Source: Triops longicaudatus
Taxonomy: Eukaryota; Arthropoda; Branchiopoda; Notostraca; Triopsidae
Assembly: GCA_022885665.1 (NCBI GenBank)
Contig: JAGQDJ010000047.1
Span: 310,001-374,000, forward strand
Length of the DNA stretch: 64,000 nt
Direction of reading: 5' to 3'
The notes beneath the pieces are model-generated. The model saw nothing but the letters and a program-made list of their open reading frames with translations, was not told the DNA's origin and ran no database searches. Position numbers and translations under genes: made by a program. Numbering within the stretch: the first letter of the stretch is position 1; each line of letters starts with the position of its first letter. Shown piece after piece: positions 32,560 through 47,168 of this stretch.

Positions 32560-35500
32560 CTATACAAAAGAAGAGAATCCAGGCAGTGGGGCCCGGGACC
32601 GCGCCATGTTATTCATAACAATCTGTCCACCATTCAGACTCATCACGGCACTGCCTTCTTGCTCCGAATCCGTGTAGCTCGAGTAATTTTTAACCGGCTT
32701 TTGCCTCTTCCACGATTGTCTTAACGTGTCGTTCACATTCGCGTAATGATTTACGAAAGAATGTGGATCTGAATGATGACTTCCATCATCGGAATCAGAC
32801 TCGTTGGAATCCGTTGAACTCAATTCCGATGGCTTTTCTGTCAAACTACTATCATCTACGTTGTCGTCATACACCTTAGCGCTCTCTTCGTCACTCTGAT
32901 AAGGAACGGAAGAAGGTGCGGGACGCGGAGGCGGTTTCCCACGCGGTAACGTATCTCTCGATAACGTACCAGCCGTCGAATGGCGATTCAACGTATTTCT
33001 TGACAAAGAGTTCATGCGTTTGGACGTGGGCCTTAATTCAAAGGCAAAGCCTGTGTCATCATTGGTCAAACTTTCTTCCAACGTTTTCTGAGCTTCGCCT
33101 AGATAAAATTCATTTATTAGAACCAGCTTTCGAAGAAAATTTTTACCCGAACTTACTTTTGTACTTATGACTCTTCGACTTAATACAAAGCGTTGCCACC
33201 ACGATGGTAATTACTACCACCGAACAGGCCGCTAAAGTGACAAGGAACCAGGTTTGGTGGTAAAAAGGTCTCTGTTGGAGGTATCCATATTCCATATAAA
33301 GCTTAGAAGGCGTGAGTATCGGTTCTTGGGTAGAAACTGGATAGGAAACTCCGTACTTGTTATAAGCAAGCACACGGAATGTATAAGAGCTGGACGGCAT
33401 CAGATTTTGGTACGATATGGCGTACTCTGTCATAATACCGCTGTCGGTACGAACTACTGGCTGCCATTTATCTTCGTCTAATGAATATGCAAAATATTAA
33501 ATATAAATATTATGTCTTTCTCTAAATGAAAAAGCTTTGCAAATTCTTTTTTTTATCAAAAGCAGAACTAAGAGATTGTCATAAGCAAAATAGGGGAAGG
33601 TGTTCTATCCGAAGTACAGTGCCGAAAAGAATGGCTCTTCCCAAAAGTTACCCATCACGCCCAAATGATGAACCTCCTTTGAGTTTTCTCTAATATGCAA
33701 AGATAAAAAATCAAGAAGACTAGGTACAAGAGAAGTACACGGTGATAGAACACCTTCCTTACTCGGTAGGAAAAGCGCGGAGGACTTACGCCAAATGGAA
33801 ACGTCTACAATAAGAGGCCATCACCGTAGTAGTTGGAGCCAACGAACCAAGAAATTTTATAGAATAAGAAAGAGAAAATATAGTTTAAAGGAGTGCAGAC
33901 AATTGGTGCAAATCGCGGAAAAAATTTTACTTAAAGAACTGCGCGCAAAAGAAGAAAACGTATTTTATACCTTTTTTCTTGCTTTCAATATAATATCCGA
34001 GTACAGCATCTTTGCCAGGTATGCCGTTTTCCCATTTAAGAATGACAGCTGACACAGTTCGTGCTAAATGCAGATCTCGTAAAGCACCAGGAGACCCTGG
34101 CTGGGGTCCTGTGCTTACATTGGCTGTGGAGGGTGAGCCGTAACCCACGGTTAAGGCAGTTACTGAGAAAACATAGCGGACTTCTTCTTCTAAGTTGAAA
34201 ACTGATAGAGAGGTTCCGTTCACCTTTTGCTTCACTTGTTTGCTAAAATCTACTATAAACGAGTAAAAAGGGAAGATTAGTATATCCCCTGACACTAAGA
34301 ACAGGTGAAAAAGCGTAAGTTTACCTTCGTTATTCTTTTCGGTTTCGTAAGTCACCAAGTAACCTAAAATTTCTCCGTTCCGTTTCCGAGGCGGATCCCA
34401 ACTCACTCTCAAACTGTTCATTGTTATTTCCGTGAACTGAAGTGCACCTGGAGCTTCCGGAATGCCCTGTATTTAATAACAATAATAAATTAAAGATCAC
34501 TAACTTGGCTTGATACCGTACAAATCTTGATTAATAACATGCTAATTAAATACGTATAGCTAACGCGTAGCAATTAATGTCTGAACACACTATGTCCTTC
34601 AACGTCCCTCTAAATGGGCGTTATCTCCAGAACGCATCAGAATTCGGAGCAAAACTTCAGAACTGAAGTACAATTTAATTTTATTTTGACGAAATTTTAT
34701 GAGAACCTTCATTGCAAAAAGAACAATTAACGTACCTGTAAAGTAGTGGCAGTAACTTGGGTTGATCTAGGGCCATCTCCAGCGGGGTTGAATGCCAATA
34801 CAGAAATAATGTATGTTGTATACATTTCCAAAAAGGACAAAGAATGTGACGTTGAAGAGGCTGGGACCACTTCCATTTCTTCCTTTTCTGGACCTTCACC
34901 ATGCGCCAAGTACAAAATCTTGTACCCAAGCAAGTCGCCATTCTGTTCACTGACAGCTGGCGCTATCCACTTCAGCCTTAGCTCCGTCGGAGAGGTAAAC
35001 ACCACTGTCACGTTCCGGGGCTCTCCGGTAGGAACGGCTTCCCCGACAAATACGGTCGCAGGAGGCGAAGACGGCCCTTTTCCTTGCGAATTGGCTGGCG
35101 TGACGGTCACTTCGTAATTCTGGTCCCTTACTAACCCATCCAGCACTACGTATGACGACTACAAGAAAAAAAAAGGAAGGAAAATAAGTAAAATTCGTCA
35201 AAAACAACCAAACTACAAAATTAAGTGAATATCGAGTTCCAGAAATAGGTAATAGATCGCAAACTTCTGGAGTTTAGCGTACCTTGACTCCAATGACTTC
35301 TTCTTTCTGGCTATTTTGGGACAATACGGGGAAATCGCCTATTTGCCGGTACTCGACCACATACATTCCGGTCGCAGAATCGCCATTCCACGCTCCGTCC
35401 GGCAGAACCGCCCACGATACTCTTACACTAGTGGTGGTAATAGGAACCACTTTTACGTTTTGCACATGAACAGCCGGGGGTGCTGACAACGTACGGAAAA

Positions 35501-38500
35501 CTTCTGAATTGGGCGACCAATTGGACGGTCCCATATCGTTCACAGCTCTTAGCCGGACTTGGTAGTTTGTGTACGGTTTCAGGCCTTGAACTGTGTACGA
35601 TGTGTATGCCGGATCTGCACGTTCTGACGCGGTTACCCACGGTGCTTGTAATCCTTCTCTGTATTCCACTGTATAATACCTTTGAAGAAAAAGCGGACAA
35701 GTTGAAACGTGGAAATAGAACTGATATACTGCCATACTTTACGATCCCTATTTTATCACACTTTGAGATCAATTACTTTCTATACTGCTATTGTTTTAAT
35801 TTGCTCCATTTTTAAATTCTGATACGTTACTATTCATTTTTACTTCATTTATAAATAGATTCATATAAGTTTTCAAACTTGAAATACATTTTGTCACTTC
35901 TTTTCTTATGCTTTACCTCAACGGCGCGAAGCCATCTCTTCCTGGTGTCCAGCTGAACGTCACTTGGCGGGCTTGGATTTGGGAGCTGCTGATAAAGGGA
36001 GCCGAAGGGGCTTGGGGTTTTTCTCTACTGTTGGTGGTATACACTCTAGCTAGAGCGACTTGTCCCCATCCCTGGCTAGTTTGGGCTGTCACTTCGAAAA
36101 TGTAAAACTGCTCAGGTTCCATGTTGGTTACGCGGTAGGTGCGGTCCATGGGCGCGAAATCTTTGGACTGTTTTTCCTGGCGTCCTTCCATCACATACGC
36201 AACACGATATGCCAAAATTTGACCGTTGGCTTCGTCGGGAACATCCCAGACTACTCGGGCGCTTGTAAGAGATACGTCAGGGAAGGAAACGTTCGATGGT
36301 GGCCCGGGTACTGCAAAGCATTTATTATATAAAATTTGTAAAAACTCGTGAATAGAACGCTCGCATATGTTAAAACGACAGACTTCAGTTCTTCAAAATT
36401 TCTTAATGATATAAAATCTAAATTATTAATAAATGTAATATTACCATCCTCCCATGTTTGAGCGACAACCGGGACAGTGCTTAAGGCACCCTCGCCCATT
36501 TTTGTGTACGCCCGTACTTGAATTTGGTAACTGGTGAATTTTTTAAGCTCAGTCAATGTTGTTGTCAGAGTTGTGTTCCCCAAAACTTCCTTATTCTGTA
36601 AGAAATTATATGTAACAAATTAATAGCTGAACGAAGTTAAGAGACGTCTGCACTACCTTAAATGGAATGTTGGCAGCTCCATAGTACACTTTGTAACCCA
36701 AAATAATTCCGTTTCTGAACTTCTCTGGAATTTGGTCCCAACTAACCACGATCGTCGTGGATGAAGTCGCATTGGCTTTAACTGTCCTGGGTCCAGCGCG
36801 AGGAACTAGAGAAATTCACGAGGTGATAATTTTTGTTTTTTAACCTGATACCTATTCGAAGCCTTATAATAACTGTGGCAATAGCTTGTTTTTGACGAAA
36901 GAACACATTCTTGTTGATCCTTACCTCCCTCGCGGGTTCTTTCTTTAGCCACAGGACTAGGGGTAGACATTCCCACGTCGTTAAACGCCTTGACTACAAC
37001 TTCATATGTTGCAAATTCTTCCAAATCTTTGAGCACGAACGAATTGCTGTTGTGGTCCTGAATAACAACACTTTTCGATTCGGAGGAATGATTCACGCCT
37101 GCGCGACGGTATGAGATGTTGTAACCACGGGGAATACCGTACCATTCAATTTGTTGCAGCGGCTGGTACCACAGACAAAAAATGTATAAATAAAACAAGT
37201 GAACAAAACGGAAGATATTTGTTGAGCAATAATATTATTACGCAATTAGGTTGTTTACTATAGTAAATACTGACAATTAAGACTTACCGTCCATCGAACT
37301 CTCAGTTCTGTCGCGCTGACTGCACGCACTGTCATGTTAAAGGGAGCATGGGCAGGAGGAGCTTGTAAGGTCTGGAACTTTTGCGTGGGTTGAGATGGTA
37401 CAGATGCTCCTACAACGTTGTGCGCTATTAAACGCAAAGAATACTCCATAAACGGAATCAGAGGCTCCACCAAAAGGGCAGTAGTATTCGGGGCAGGCGA
37501 TCGAAACTCGTAAATATCGTACCATGTCGTGTTTCGTGACGATTGCGCCTAATGCAAAAATCCAATCATACGAATTAGATTTCACAACTAAACTGAAAAT
37601 CAACTTTGTGAATACACAATACCAAAACAACAAACCAAATGAGCTTTTGAGAACAATTTTAAAAACTACCATGTTAGTTTTGCTAATTACTTGGACAGTC
37701 CATGTGATGATGGAAGAATTGCCATCAAAGCCAGGCGTGAACTGCAAAACGACCGAGAATGCATTGATATTGGACACACCCAGATGGGTGGGCGGCTCAG
37801 GGAGCACTGGCTCGACCCCTGATTGTAATGTTGCCACAGACGAAGGCCCCGCTCCGATTCTGGTCCACCCAAATACTTCGAATGTGTAATGGGTTGTGGG
37901 CAATAAATGCTCCACAAGCAACAAAGTCACTGTCGCCGATACATTCCTCGTCTTCAATGTGTGTGGCGAATCACGAATCGACCACTGCACTGTGTACCCG
38001 GTTAAATTTCCATTCACTCTAGCAGGTGGCTTCCAAACAACCACGACGGATCGATCCGTTATAGCGTTAAAGCTTAAATTCTGCACCGGATTTGGTACTG
38101 TCGAAGATTCAAAGCATTTTAGAGCGTCGGAATATTTAGAAAAAAAGGTAACTTACCATCTTCCAATGTTTTAGCCAGTACAGGTAAACTTGACGGACCG
38201 TCGCCTGGGCTGGTGAAGCAGAGAACTGTGACGTTATACGACATAAACTTATCCAAACCCGTCATAATAGCGGTTTGTTCGGCGAGAGGATCGAAAGGAC
38301 TGGGAGGTACGGCCAACCTCATGGGGGACAACTCGCTATCGAAGGGAACTGCACGGAGTTTATAACCTTGGTTGATGCCGTTCACTAACTGTGGATCTGG
38401 TGGTGTCCACCACACTTGAATAGAAGTAGAATTCAACGCATGTGTTCGAACTCCAGTTGGCGCAGCTTGAGGAACTGAAACGCGTACAATTGATGTAAAA

Positions 38501-41500
38501 GTAATCCAGAACAAGACAACAAAGTTGTACCTCCTTCACGCGTCTTCGCAATAATGCTAGGACCATAGCTGCCAAGTCCGACCTGGTTGTACGCTGCAAT
38601 CTGAATTTCGTAGTCCTTCCACGTGATCAAGTCTTCGATTAAGTAATTCCGTTGCGCCTGTTCCAGACAGAAACAAAAATTGTTTTTAAAGCTGCTACAA
38701 AAGAAACAACAGAAAAGGCAGCGTAACAAAGAAACACAAAAGTAATGAATACAACACAATAAAATAAAGAATTAGAAATTGCAGAACGACATAGAAAGTT
38801 AAATAAAAAATAAACTAAAAAAAATAAATACAATAAATCAAAAATATAAAATGCAAAACAAATAAATAAAACAAAGTTAAAATAGATAAAACATTTCAAA
38901 CGAATTACCTCGCTAGTTATATTTTTATGTGACCAAGGGCTTTGACCATATCCATGCAATCGATAACGGACAACATAACCCATGATGACTCCATTACGAG
39001 TCTCTTCTTCGGGCGGATTCCACTGGATCATAATCTGTGAACTAGATCGTGCTGCGCCGACCAAGCCAACGGGAGGTCCTGATGGTACCTCTTGAGGTAA
39101 AGTCACCCTATTACTCGGTTCTGACGCCGGACCTTCTCCCACACTGTTGACGGCGCTTACGCGGAATTGATATGCCGCTGCTGCTTTCAAATTAGAAAGA
39201 ACCACCCAACGTACCGACGCTGACACATTACTAAGCTCCGTTATCCAGCTTCCTAACGGTTCTGGAATAGGTCCTGTAATGACACAAACAAAACCTATTT
39301 AAATTTTCTGCGCAATTTTCTATTCTTTTGAAACGAAACCATTTCTATATTTTCTATCATATTTTTTTTATTTTCTTTATTTTTTTGTAATTTAACTTCC
39401 GGTGTTTCTAAGAAGTGTAGTCAAAATATGTATTTACCTGTTATGGGAACCACACGTCGCTGAATGATATATTTCAGAATAGGATTGTTTCCATTAAAGC
39501 CCGGGACCCAAGAAACGTTGACTGCTCGCCCGTTGTTCGACAATTTGGAAGCAGCAACAGCTGTAGGGGCGTAAGGAAGCTCAATGACATCTAAACGAGC
39601 GGCACGCGAATCATCTCCAGCGGTGGAGGTGACTTGGCATTCATAAACTCCAACATCTGTCGCTCGCGCTTCCGCAATTTGAAGCGTTCCATCATCCAAC
39701 TGTTGTATTCGATGACTGCGGGTGGCGTTAATGAGCCTGGCGATAAAAAAATTTAAGAAATTAGCACCTATATGCGCGCACACTTATAGAAATAAATTAC
39801 TGTTTGTCTCGAAGCCAACGTAATACATATGAAGCTGACGGATCACTGGAAACCTTGCACTGAAGTGTGGCCGTGTGACCTAAGATGACACGCGTGTCCA
39901 CTGGCGGCTGCACAATTTGAGTTCTCACTAAATAAAAATATCACAATTTGAAGTTTCCGCTGAATATACGCAAAATCAGAAGACTGGCAAATTTGTAGGA
40001 AACTTAACAAAAATTACATACACCGGAAAAAAAGGCATAAGTTGGACAGATTGCATAAAAATGGTAGAATTGTACGAGAAATATGCGTCGAATGTGATTG
40101 CACGAACACATTACGGAAATATATCTTGTTTATAATTAGCTTACCTAAAACGGATAAAAAGGCCGATCCTTCTACTGATCCTGCCTCATTACTTCGCACA
40201 CAAGTGTATTTCCCAGCATCCGTAGGTCGAATAGCTGCGATAAGTAAGCTGCCATCTTCTAAAATTTGGAACCGACCAGTACTAGTGATTTCAGAGGTAT
40301 CTGTGACAAATAAATAATACACAAAAGATTAAACAATGTGCCAAGTATCGCAAAATTTGTCCAAAAAAAAAAGACTATAACATCACAGTAGATCTTTTTA
40401 AATAGACATCCTTAAAACCTAGAAATGTAGTAAGTTTATTTATATAATACTATATACAAATGACAGGTTAGGTCTTCCCTTGCTTCAAATTACTTTCCCT
40501 CGAGTGTTAATGAACTGCAGAATTTAAATCAAACAACTTTAGTTCTAATCGGGGAATTAACGTGTAATACTTACCATTAAAAAACCACGTAACATTTGGA
40601 ATTCCTGAGCCTGCGGCTTTGCACACTAGCGTCTCGTCCTTCCCAACCGTTGCAGTTCGATTTTGCGGTGGAACTTCCATTACGGGTGCCGACGCTAATA
40701 AATTAAATTTCATGTTAAAGACAATTTAAGTCTAAGAAGATAATCGTACACCCACTACAAAAAAGTGAAATAAAAATATCTGGCGCTAAGTGTTCAACGC
40801 AAGTGCAATTAAAAGAAAAAGACAACGGACACAAAAATAATGAAACCAGAGAACTTATATAAGATTGATTTACGAAAGACGAAGATAGAGAAATAGGATT
40901 GGAAATTACTAAGGTGTCAAGGTTCCCGTAAAATCCATGTGCTGCTACTAGAAAGAAAAGAGAAGTGTATATTCCTTTGTATTGTTTTGTGTGTGAAATA
41001 GTGGAGTTATTGCAATAGGTCAGCTGGTCCAAAGGTTAATTATTAGTTAGAAGCGGTTCAATATTATTACGAAGCTTAATCAGATTAGTAATTAAATACC
41101 CGAGTTAGTTTTCAAGGTGTTAAGTCTGAGATCTGTCAAATCATTGAACCGCACCCGAGCGACTACAGCTGGCGCAGAAGTTGAAGAAGCACCAGGTCTC
41201 AAAAAGGTATCATTCCCAACTGTAAAACAGATTAAAACGCGATACCGTTTACAACAAGGACTTGGTTAGTAATATTTCTAGTGAGTCGGTTTTGAAATAA
41301 CAACTAACTCAACCTCATGCTTATAAACTCAACTTCCCTGTAGTTTTTATCTTTTTTTTTATTCTTACTTTTCACTTTTAACCATGTGTAAGCTGAAACC
41401 CGCCCAGCGGGATTAGTTGCAATGCACTGAAACACTCCGCTGTCCGTCATGGCCAACGTGTGAATGGTTAATGTTCCATCAGGCTGAACCGAATACCTGA

Positions 41501-44500
41501 CAACATAAAATCAAAAGTGTTAATTAATCTGGTACCTCATAAAACTTGAAAAAAAAAAAAACACGTCGCTATGTAGCTGAGGGACCAATGAGCGAAAACT
41601 AAAAAAAAAGTACTTAAACATGAGAACAACACGCTAAAATGCACAAATAGAGAGAATACGAAAGTTACATTTTAGTAAATTAAAAAAAAATAAAAAGGAG
41701 TAAGTATTTACAGTATAATAATCTATACTTTAGATCGCATTGAACTACATCCACGTAAACTCAAAACGGGATCAAAATGCAATAGTCAAATAAAAATAAA
41801 CGATCTGATTGAATCATATCAAAGAGTTCAACTCTTGTCAAACGGAAAGCTCAAAAGTTTTCTCACGTACTTGCCAGGTGGTAGATCACGGACATCCTCT
41901 GTGTTCTTATACCACGCCACTTCCGGCTGAGGGAAGCCTTGTACTTTACACGGCAGATGCGTATTGCGCCCGTAATCGCCGAACGTTTCCAAACTGAATT
42001 TTTCGAGCAATACAGGTTTTTCTACATTACGAATACAACGTAATTACAAAATGAACAGAGATTGTCACAAGAAATGTTCATATTAATCCAATGCTACTCT
42101 CAAAGTTAAACCCACTACACGTCGCAAACTTTCATGTTCACACAAAGAAAGGAAACCCATTCAATACATGTAATCTTCAGCTTAAGCTTCTAGGATGTAC
42201 TACAAAATACCGTATGTGCAGAAGTATAGAATTATCTATTATGAAAGGGAAGACAACATGTAACATTGACTTCAATAGGCTTCAATAGAAACTTTGTTTA
42301 CAAGTTCCTAATTATTAACGTTCTTCATGTATTTTGTCATATATGTTCACGAAAGCCAAGTCTTATTTACTGGTTACAGATGCTCTCGAAGCAAATGCTA
42401 GATGCTTGTCCTTAGATTCCTACTCCTGGGGAATTATACGAATGAAGATGAAACTGGCAAAAATTTTCCCAACCACTTAACTTTACACTGTATCTTCATA
42501 GATTAGGCTGCAAATGACACAAAATCAGTTTATCCACCAAGTTGGGACAAGAGCTTGCCATAAACGCAACTAACGAAGGGAACAATGAGGTAATTTAAGA
42601 GTCGTAGTAAAATAAAAAGGAAGTAGCTAGTTTAGTAAACAGTCAACTGTTCCAACGTTAATTATTTTTTCTACAGCATTTCTTGTTGTTCAGTTACGGC
42701 ATTCGAACTCGGCTGTGTTAAAAAAATCATAGGGCTGCTTAGCTGACAAGCCTGAATTTTTTCAGCAGCCAAACATTCCCTTTCTACTGAGAATGTGAAT
42801 GTCCTTTCCTCCATGTTAAAACTGGCACAAACCCGAAAAGTTTCCTCTATCTTACGCCCTTGTGTATCAATTACGGAGACTTTTATGTCAGCGAGAAGAG
42901 ATTTTACGCCTTGGGCATTAATGTCTTTCGTAAAAATAGCTTAATTATACGACTAGGGTAAAAGTGCTTACATTTCCTAGGTAGTTATTCATCTAAACAA
43001 ACCTGAATCGAGACCACGCCGTATTTCCTTTAATCAAAACTTCTCTTCTTCTAAACAAATTCCAATCGGTATATTCACAATTAAATGTTAAGAGAATTAA
43101 GCTTCGATACGAGAACTTAAAAATACCCGAAGTTCTGGAAACAAAGGAGAGCTAACTTTACCTAACACCGTTACGTTCGCAGCTGCTACAACGACATCTC
43201 TTTTACTTCTCCAACCCGCATGGCAGGAATACGTCCCTTTATGCCCGGTTTCTACATTCAGCAATGACAGCGTCCTATTCCATGGGTCTAATGAGTGCAA
43301 AACTTCCGCTCTCTCAATGGGGACGTCGTCTTTGTACCACAAGATTTCAAGAAGGGAGAGTGGACTGCAAATAAACGAAAAAAATAAGTAAACAAGACAA
43401 CCACACACAAAGTAATTTAAAAATAAACCGACCATAAAACAATTTAAGGTAGAAAATTTCAACAGAAAAAGTTCAAAAGGCGACACTAACAGGAAAGAAA
43501 CGATGGACAAGCAGGGGAAACTATTCATCCATATCTTTAGAAGTCATAGTCCAATACCTTGCATTCGCTATGCAACGCAGCATGGTGACACTCTCCCCTT
43601 GGGCGATTTCTACATTCTCAGGAGCGACGATAATCTGCGGAGCCACATCTTCTCCTTCCGCTTCTTCAACCGTAAGGCGAATTGGTCCGCTGGTATCTTC
43701 TCGGCCGACTTGGGAATTCGTGGCGTGGCATCGATAGGCGCCTTGATCTTCCGCCGAAGCTGACAGAATAATTAAACTATTATCTGTCCCGATGGCGTAT
43801 TTCAGGCCGTACAGTTCCGCTCCGGCTTCGTTTTGCCACGCCACGGAAGACAAAGGTTCGCTTTGAAGTGCTGGCATGGGCAAAATGGCTGCGTGCCCAG
43901 CTTGAACTGATATGGAGCGCTCGGTTTTGTCACTAAAGGGACTCATGTCTACAAACACACAGTCCAGCCAAAGAAGAAAAGGGAAAATGTTTTAGAAAAC
44001 TTTCGTCAGGTTGTCAAGATAATGAGGTGTAGTTTACAGGCGACAACCAGCTTCGCCGGTTCGCTATAAATAGCGCCGACGGAATTCTTCGAAATGCATT
44101 GATAGGTTCCGGTGTGTTCGCGCCGTAAGGACTGGATTTTTAGCACAGGGTCGCTCACATAGCCGGTAATGTACTCGCCGTTTTTGATCCATCGGTACTC
44201 AGGTTGAGGATAGCCTGAAGAGAATAAATCAAAAATGCATTAAATAAATACACTTAATCTGGTGATAGCCACACTTTGAAGAAAGATGAGCAAGAAACTA
44301 ATTTAGCACTATCAGTGAACGCTTTAAATGTCCCCACAGTCTGTGTTATTGCGAACTTCTTGGACAAATACAACAAAGACCCCCATTCATATCAAAATCA
44401 CATTTCGATTTGGCATACGTTCACCAGAAACTAAAGTAAGTCGACAGTTTTCGTTATACGCACATGTAATGCATAAATTTCAGAATAACTCGGTGTTTCG

Positions 44501-45285
44501 CCTGCATGTTGCTATAAAATTAGTCACTAGAAATGATTTGGCATTTGTTTCCATTGCGGTAAAGGGCACTTATACGTCAGCAGTGGACTGGTTTTCACAC
44601 ACACAAGAAAAAACTTCATGGGAAGTGCGTCAGATTTTTTATGAGTCAAGCTTTCGCCACAGCAATTCGGATTGATTTAACTGCACAGTATGGGCTTTAA
44701 TTTTACACCGCTCTGTTTCCGTAACTTCAAAATGTGTGCACAATTGATAAGTTCAAAAGGTTTATTAGTCACACAATTTACCAGAAATGTTTACCACTTT
44801 GTTTTGGGTAAGAAAAGAACAGGAAAAGTATAGTTGTTCTTCACCAATAACATACAGGTTATTTGATTTAAAAAGCAAAGTATCTCAAATCGTTACGAAA
44901 GTAATTTTGCTCAAATACATCTTACAGGCATACGGGAATATGTAATGCTACAAAATTTGCTACTGTTAAATAAGCCGTTCGATTATAGCAGTTCTTTTCA
45001 CCTCGATTCTTTGCTTACATAAAAATTACGGATAAAAAATATTTCATAAATACAAAGGATATTTACCTATAGCTTGGCACTGTAGGAATTTTGCTCCATT
45101 TTCGCTTACAATTGATGAAGATGGTTGGCTATAAAAACGTGGGGCTTGCAAACGATCTAAATTTACAAAAATGACATTGATAATTTGTTTTTGGATGCAC
45201 ATTTAAATACATTACCTGTTAAAACGACGCAAAATACACAGGATAAGGTCAATATGTGCAGTGATATGGAGTTGAATGATGGCAT
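32560..45285 (-). CDS. sdk: Sidekick cell-adhesion receptor
   Basis: Homophilic immunoglobulin-superfamily receptor; in flies it marks tricellular junctions, in vertebrates it guides synaptic layers. My 27 minus-strand exons are 45216-45285, 45067-45156, 44038-44214, 43558-43948, 43162-43364, 41871-42021, 41369-41496, 41100-41219, 40575-40694, 40145-40300, 39801-39927, 39438-39736, 38909-39273, 38531-38657, 38157-38474, 37670-38097, 37288-37548, 36925-37162, 36657-36805, 36445-36595, 35917-36310, 35283-35679, 34736-35158, 34325-34466, 33971-34249, 33157-33477 and 32560-33098. They sum to 6,564 bases, or 2,187 residues, without a stop. Order: signal peptide (1-22), six Ig domains, thirteen FN3 domains, one TM helix (near 1985-2005) and a Ser/Asp-rich tail of about 180 residues. 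The tail ends PGFSSFV, the family's PDZ-binding terminus. Length matches fly Sdk. Exon 8 (41100-41219) encodes a linker without Ig features. Confidence 0.95.
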
Positions 45286-46331
45286 TTTGCATGTCTATTT
45301 TCGTTACATTCGTTTTCTGAATTTTTGTTCAACCTAGAGAAAATATAAATTTGGAACTGTTACATTTAAATGTTAACGAAAAAATTGGGACGCTTTCTGG
45401 AGAGTCCATTAGCGAGGACGCGTTAGTGTTAAAGACACTCAAGTTAATGATAGCTCAAGAATGTAGACACATATGAACGGAAGCTCATTAAGCGTCTTAT
45501 TTCCTAGGGACAGGAAATAACCAAGACAGGAAGTGAAGTTATTTTATAAAATAAGGAATTACCGTCAATTTTTAAAGTAAGTAATCCGCAGTAATCACTG
45601 ATGAGATCATAGGAACATTATACACATGTTGTAAAATCGGTTCACTGCCTACTTTTGCATCGTTTTCACAGAATCTTTTAGAAGCACACGCTAAACAAAG
45701 ACGTAAACCACAACTAACACCCAACGCCGCTATCGGTCAATGTCGAGCATTCTCCGCAGGTATGAAGCCAGGAAACGACTGAAGCAAAAGGTAATAAAAA
45801 GAACAAACTGGATGCAAACGCCATCTAATAACAAGTAAATGAGAGGCTAGATCAGGCGCCAAGTATGAAAAAAGGGCTTCGTAAACTGGTAAAATCGGTA
45901 CAATATGGTTGCTTTCCAAATTACAAACTACAGTTAAATTCCTAGCGATTTGTCGCCTATCCAAATACTGAGTGTAAAAAAAAGAGTCACATGTAAATAT
46001 TTATTTTCGTAAGTTAAATTCACGTTCAAGAAGTTGAACAAATAAATAACTTTTTTGTAATAGTTAATCAGATTACATTTTACAATCCTTAAAGAAACTA
46101 AAATGTAGTCTTCAAATCACTGTATTTGGTGCCGTAACCAACATATAACCAACAAATATTTTTTTCGCAGTTTGACTAGCGCACCCAATTTACAACCATC
46201 CCATTATACAAAGAATGTAATAAAGTATTTAAATGACCTTAAAAGCCGACGTGATGGTAATGTTAGAAGCACAAAAAATTGGTAATATACAACCAGAGAG
46301 TACAAAAAAGGGAGAGAAGTGATCGCAAATC
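45286..46331. other. Intergenic: sidekick 5' side and mannosidase 3' side
   Basis: No coding sequence recognised. A minus-strand AATAAA (plus TTTATT at 46000-46005) may be the mannosidase polyadenylation signal. Confidence 0.4.
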
Positions 46332-47101
46332 TTAATGATCGTAAATAGGGAGCGGGTGTGCCTCTGTATTGAAGACATAACGATCTAAACTTAGCGCTCC
46401 CTGATCCTCGTTAAACAATAAGTAAAAATATTTCAGGGTCTCTCCCAGGAAAAATGATTCCATGAAGTCTTTGGGTTTCAGCTCCTCCACATTACGTACA
46501 TTTCCTATGGAAGTATAACCGTTTGACACTTTCGTGTATTTTTCGAAGCCCTATAAAATCAGAAAATTAATGGTCAATCGAAAACCATTGTTATTTTTTA
46601 CAAAAAGACTGAAATTGACAAACAACACAATGAAAAATAAGTAAATAAAAAGAATACTATCGACAACTAAACACCCAGTAAAAGCAAAAAATAATAAATG
46701 AAATAATATTCCTGAGTTACCTGGAAAATTTCCCAGCCCCAATTCTGGTACGTTTTATTGCCTGTGAAATAGTACATATACCACAAGCTTTCAACCGTTT
46801 CAGGCCGCAGAAGATTATGTGCATCATTCGGTTTAACATACATGTCAGGCTTTCCTTCCTCCTAAAAGGACAAATTCAAGAAATCTTCCACCTTTCACTC
46901 TTGAAGAAAACTTACCTCATAATTAAAATGAGTGATTTCAGAACTTAAAAATGTAGGATGCATGGAGTATGTCCGATAGCAGGTATAGACTAGTTCTTCT
47001 GCCAACTTCATATGCTCTTGAGGCATCCCGTAATGAACTCCCAAAGCCAGAGTTCCGGGCAAGTAGCATACCAAGTGATCCTAGCCAAACAATATTACTA
47101 T

Positions 47102-47135
<34 letters not shown>

Positions 47136-47136
47136 N

Positions 47137-47168
<32 letters not shown>

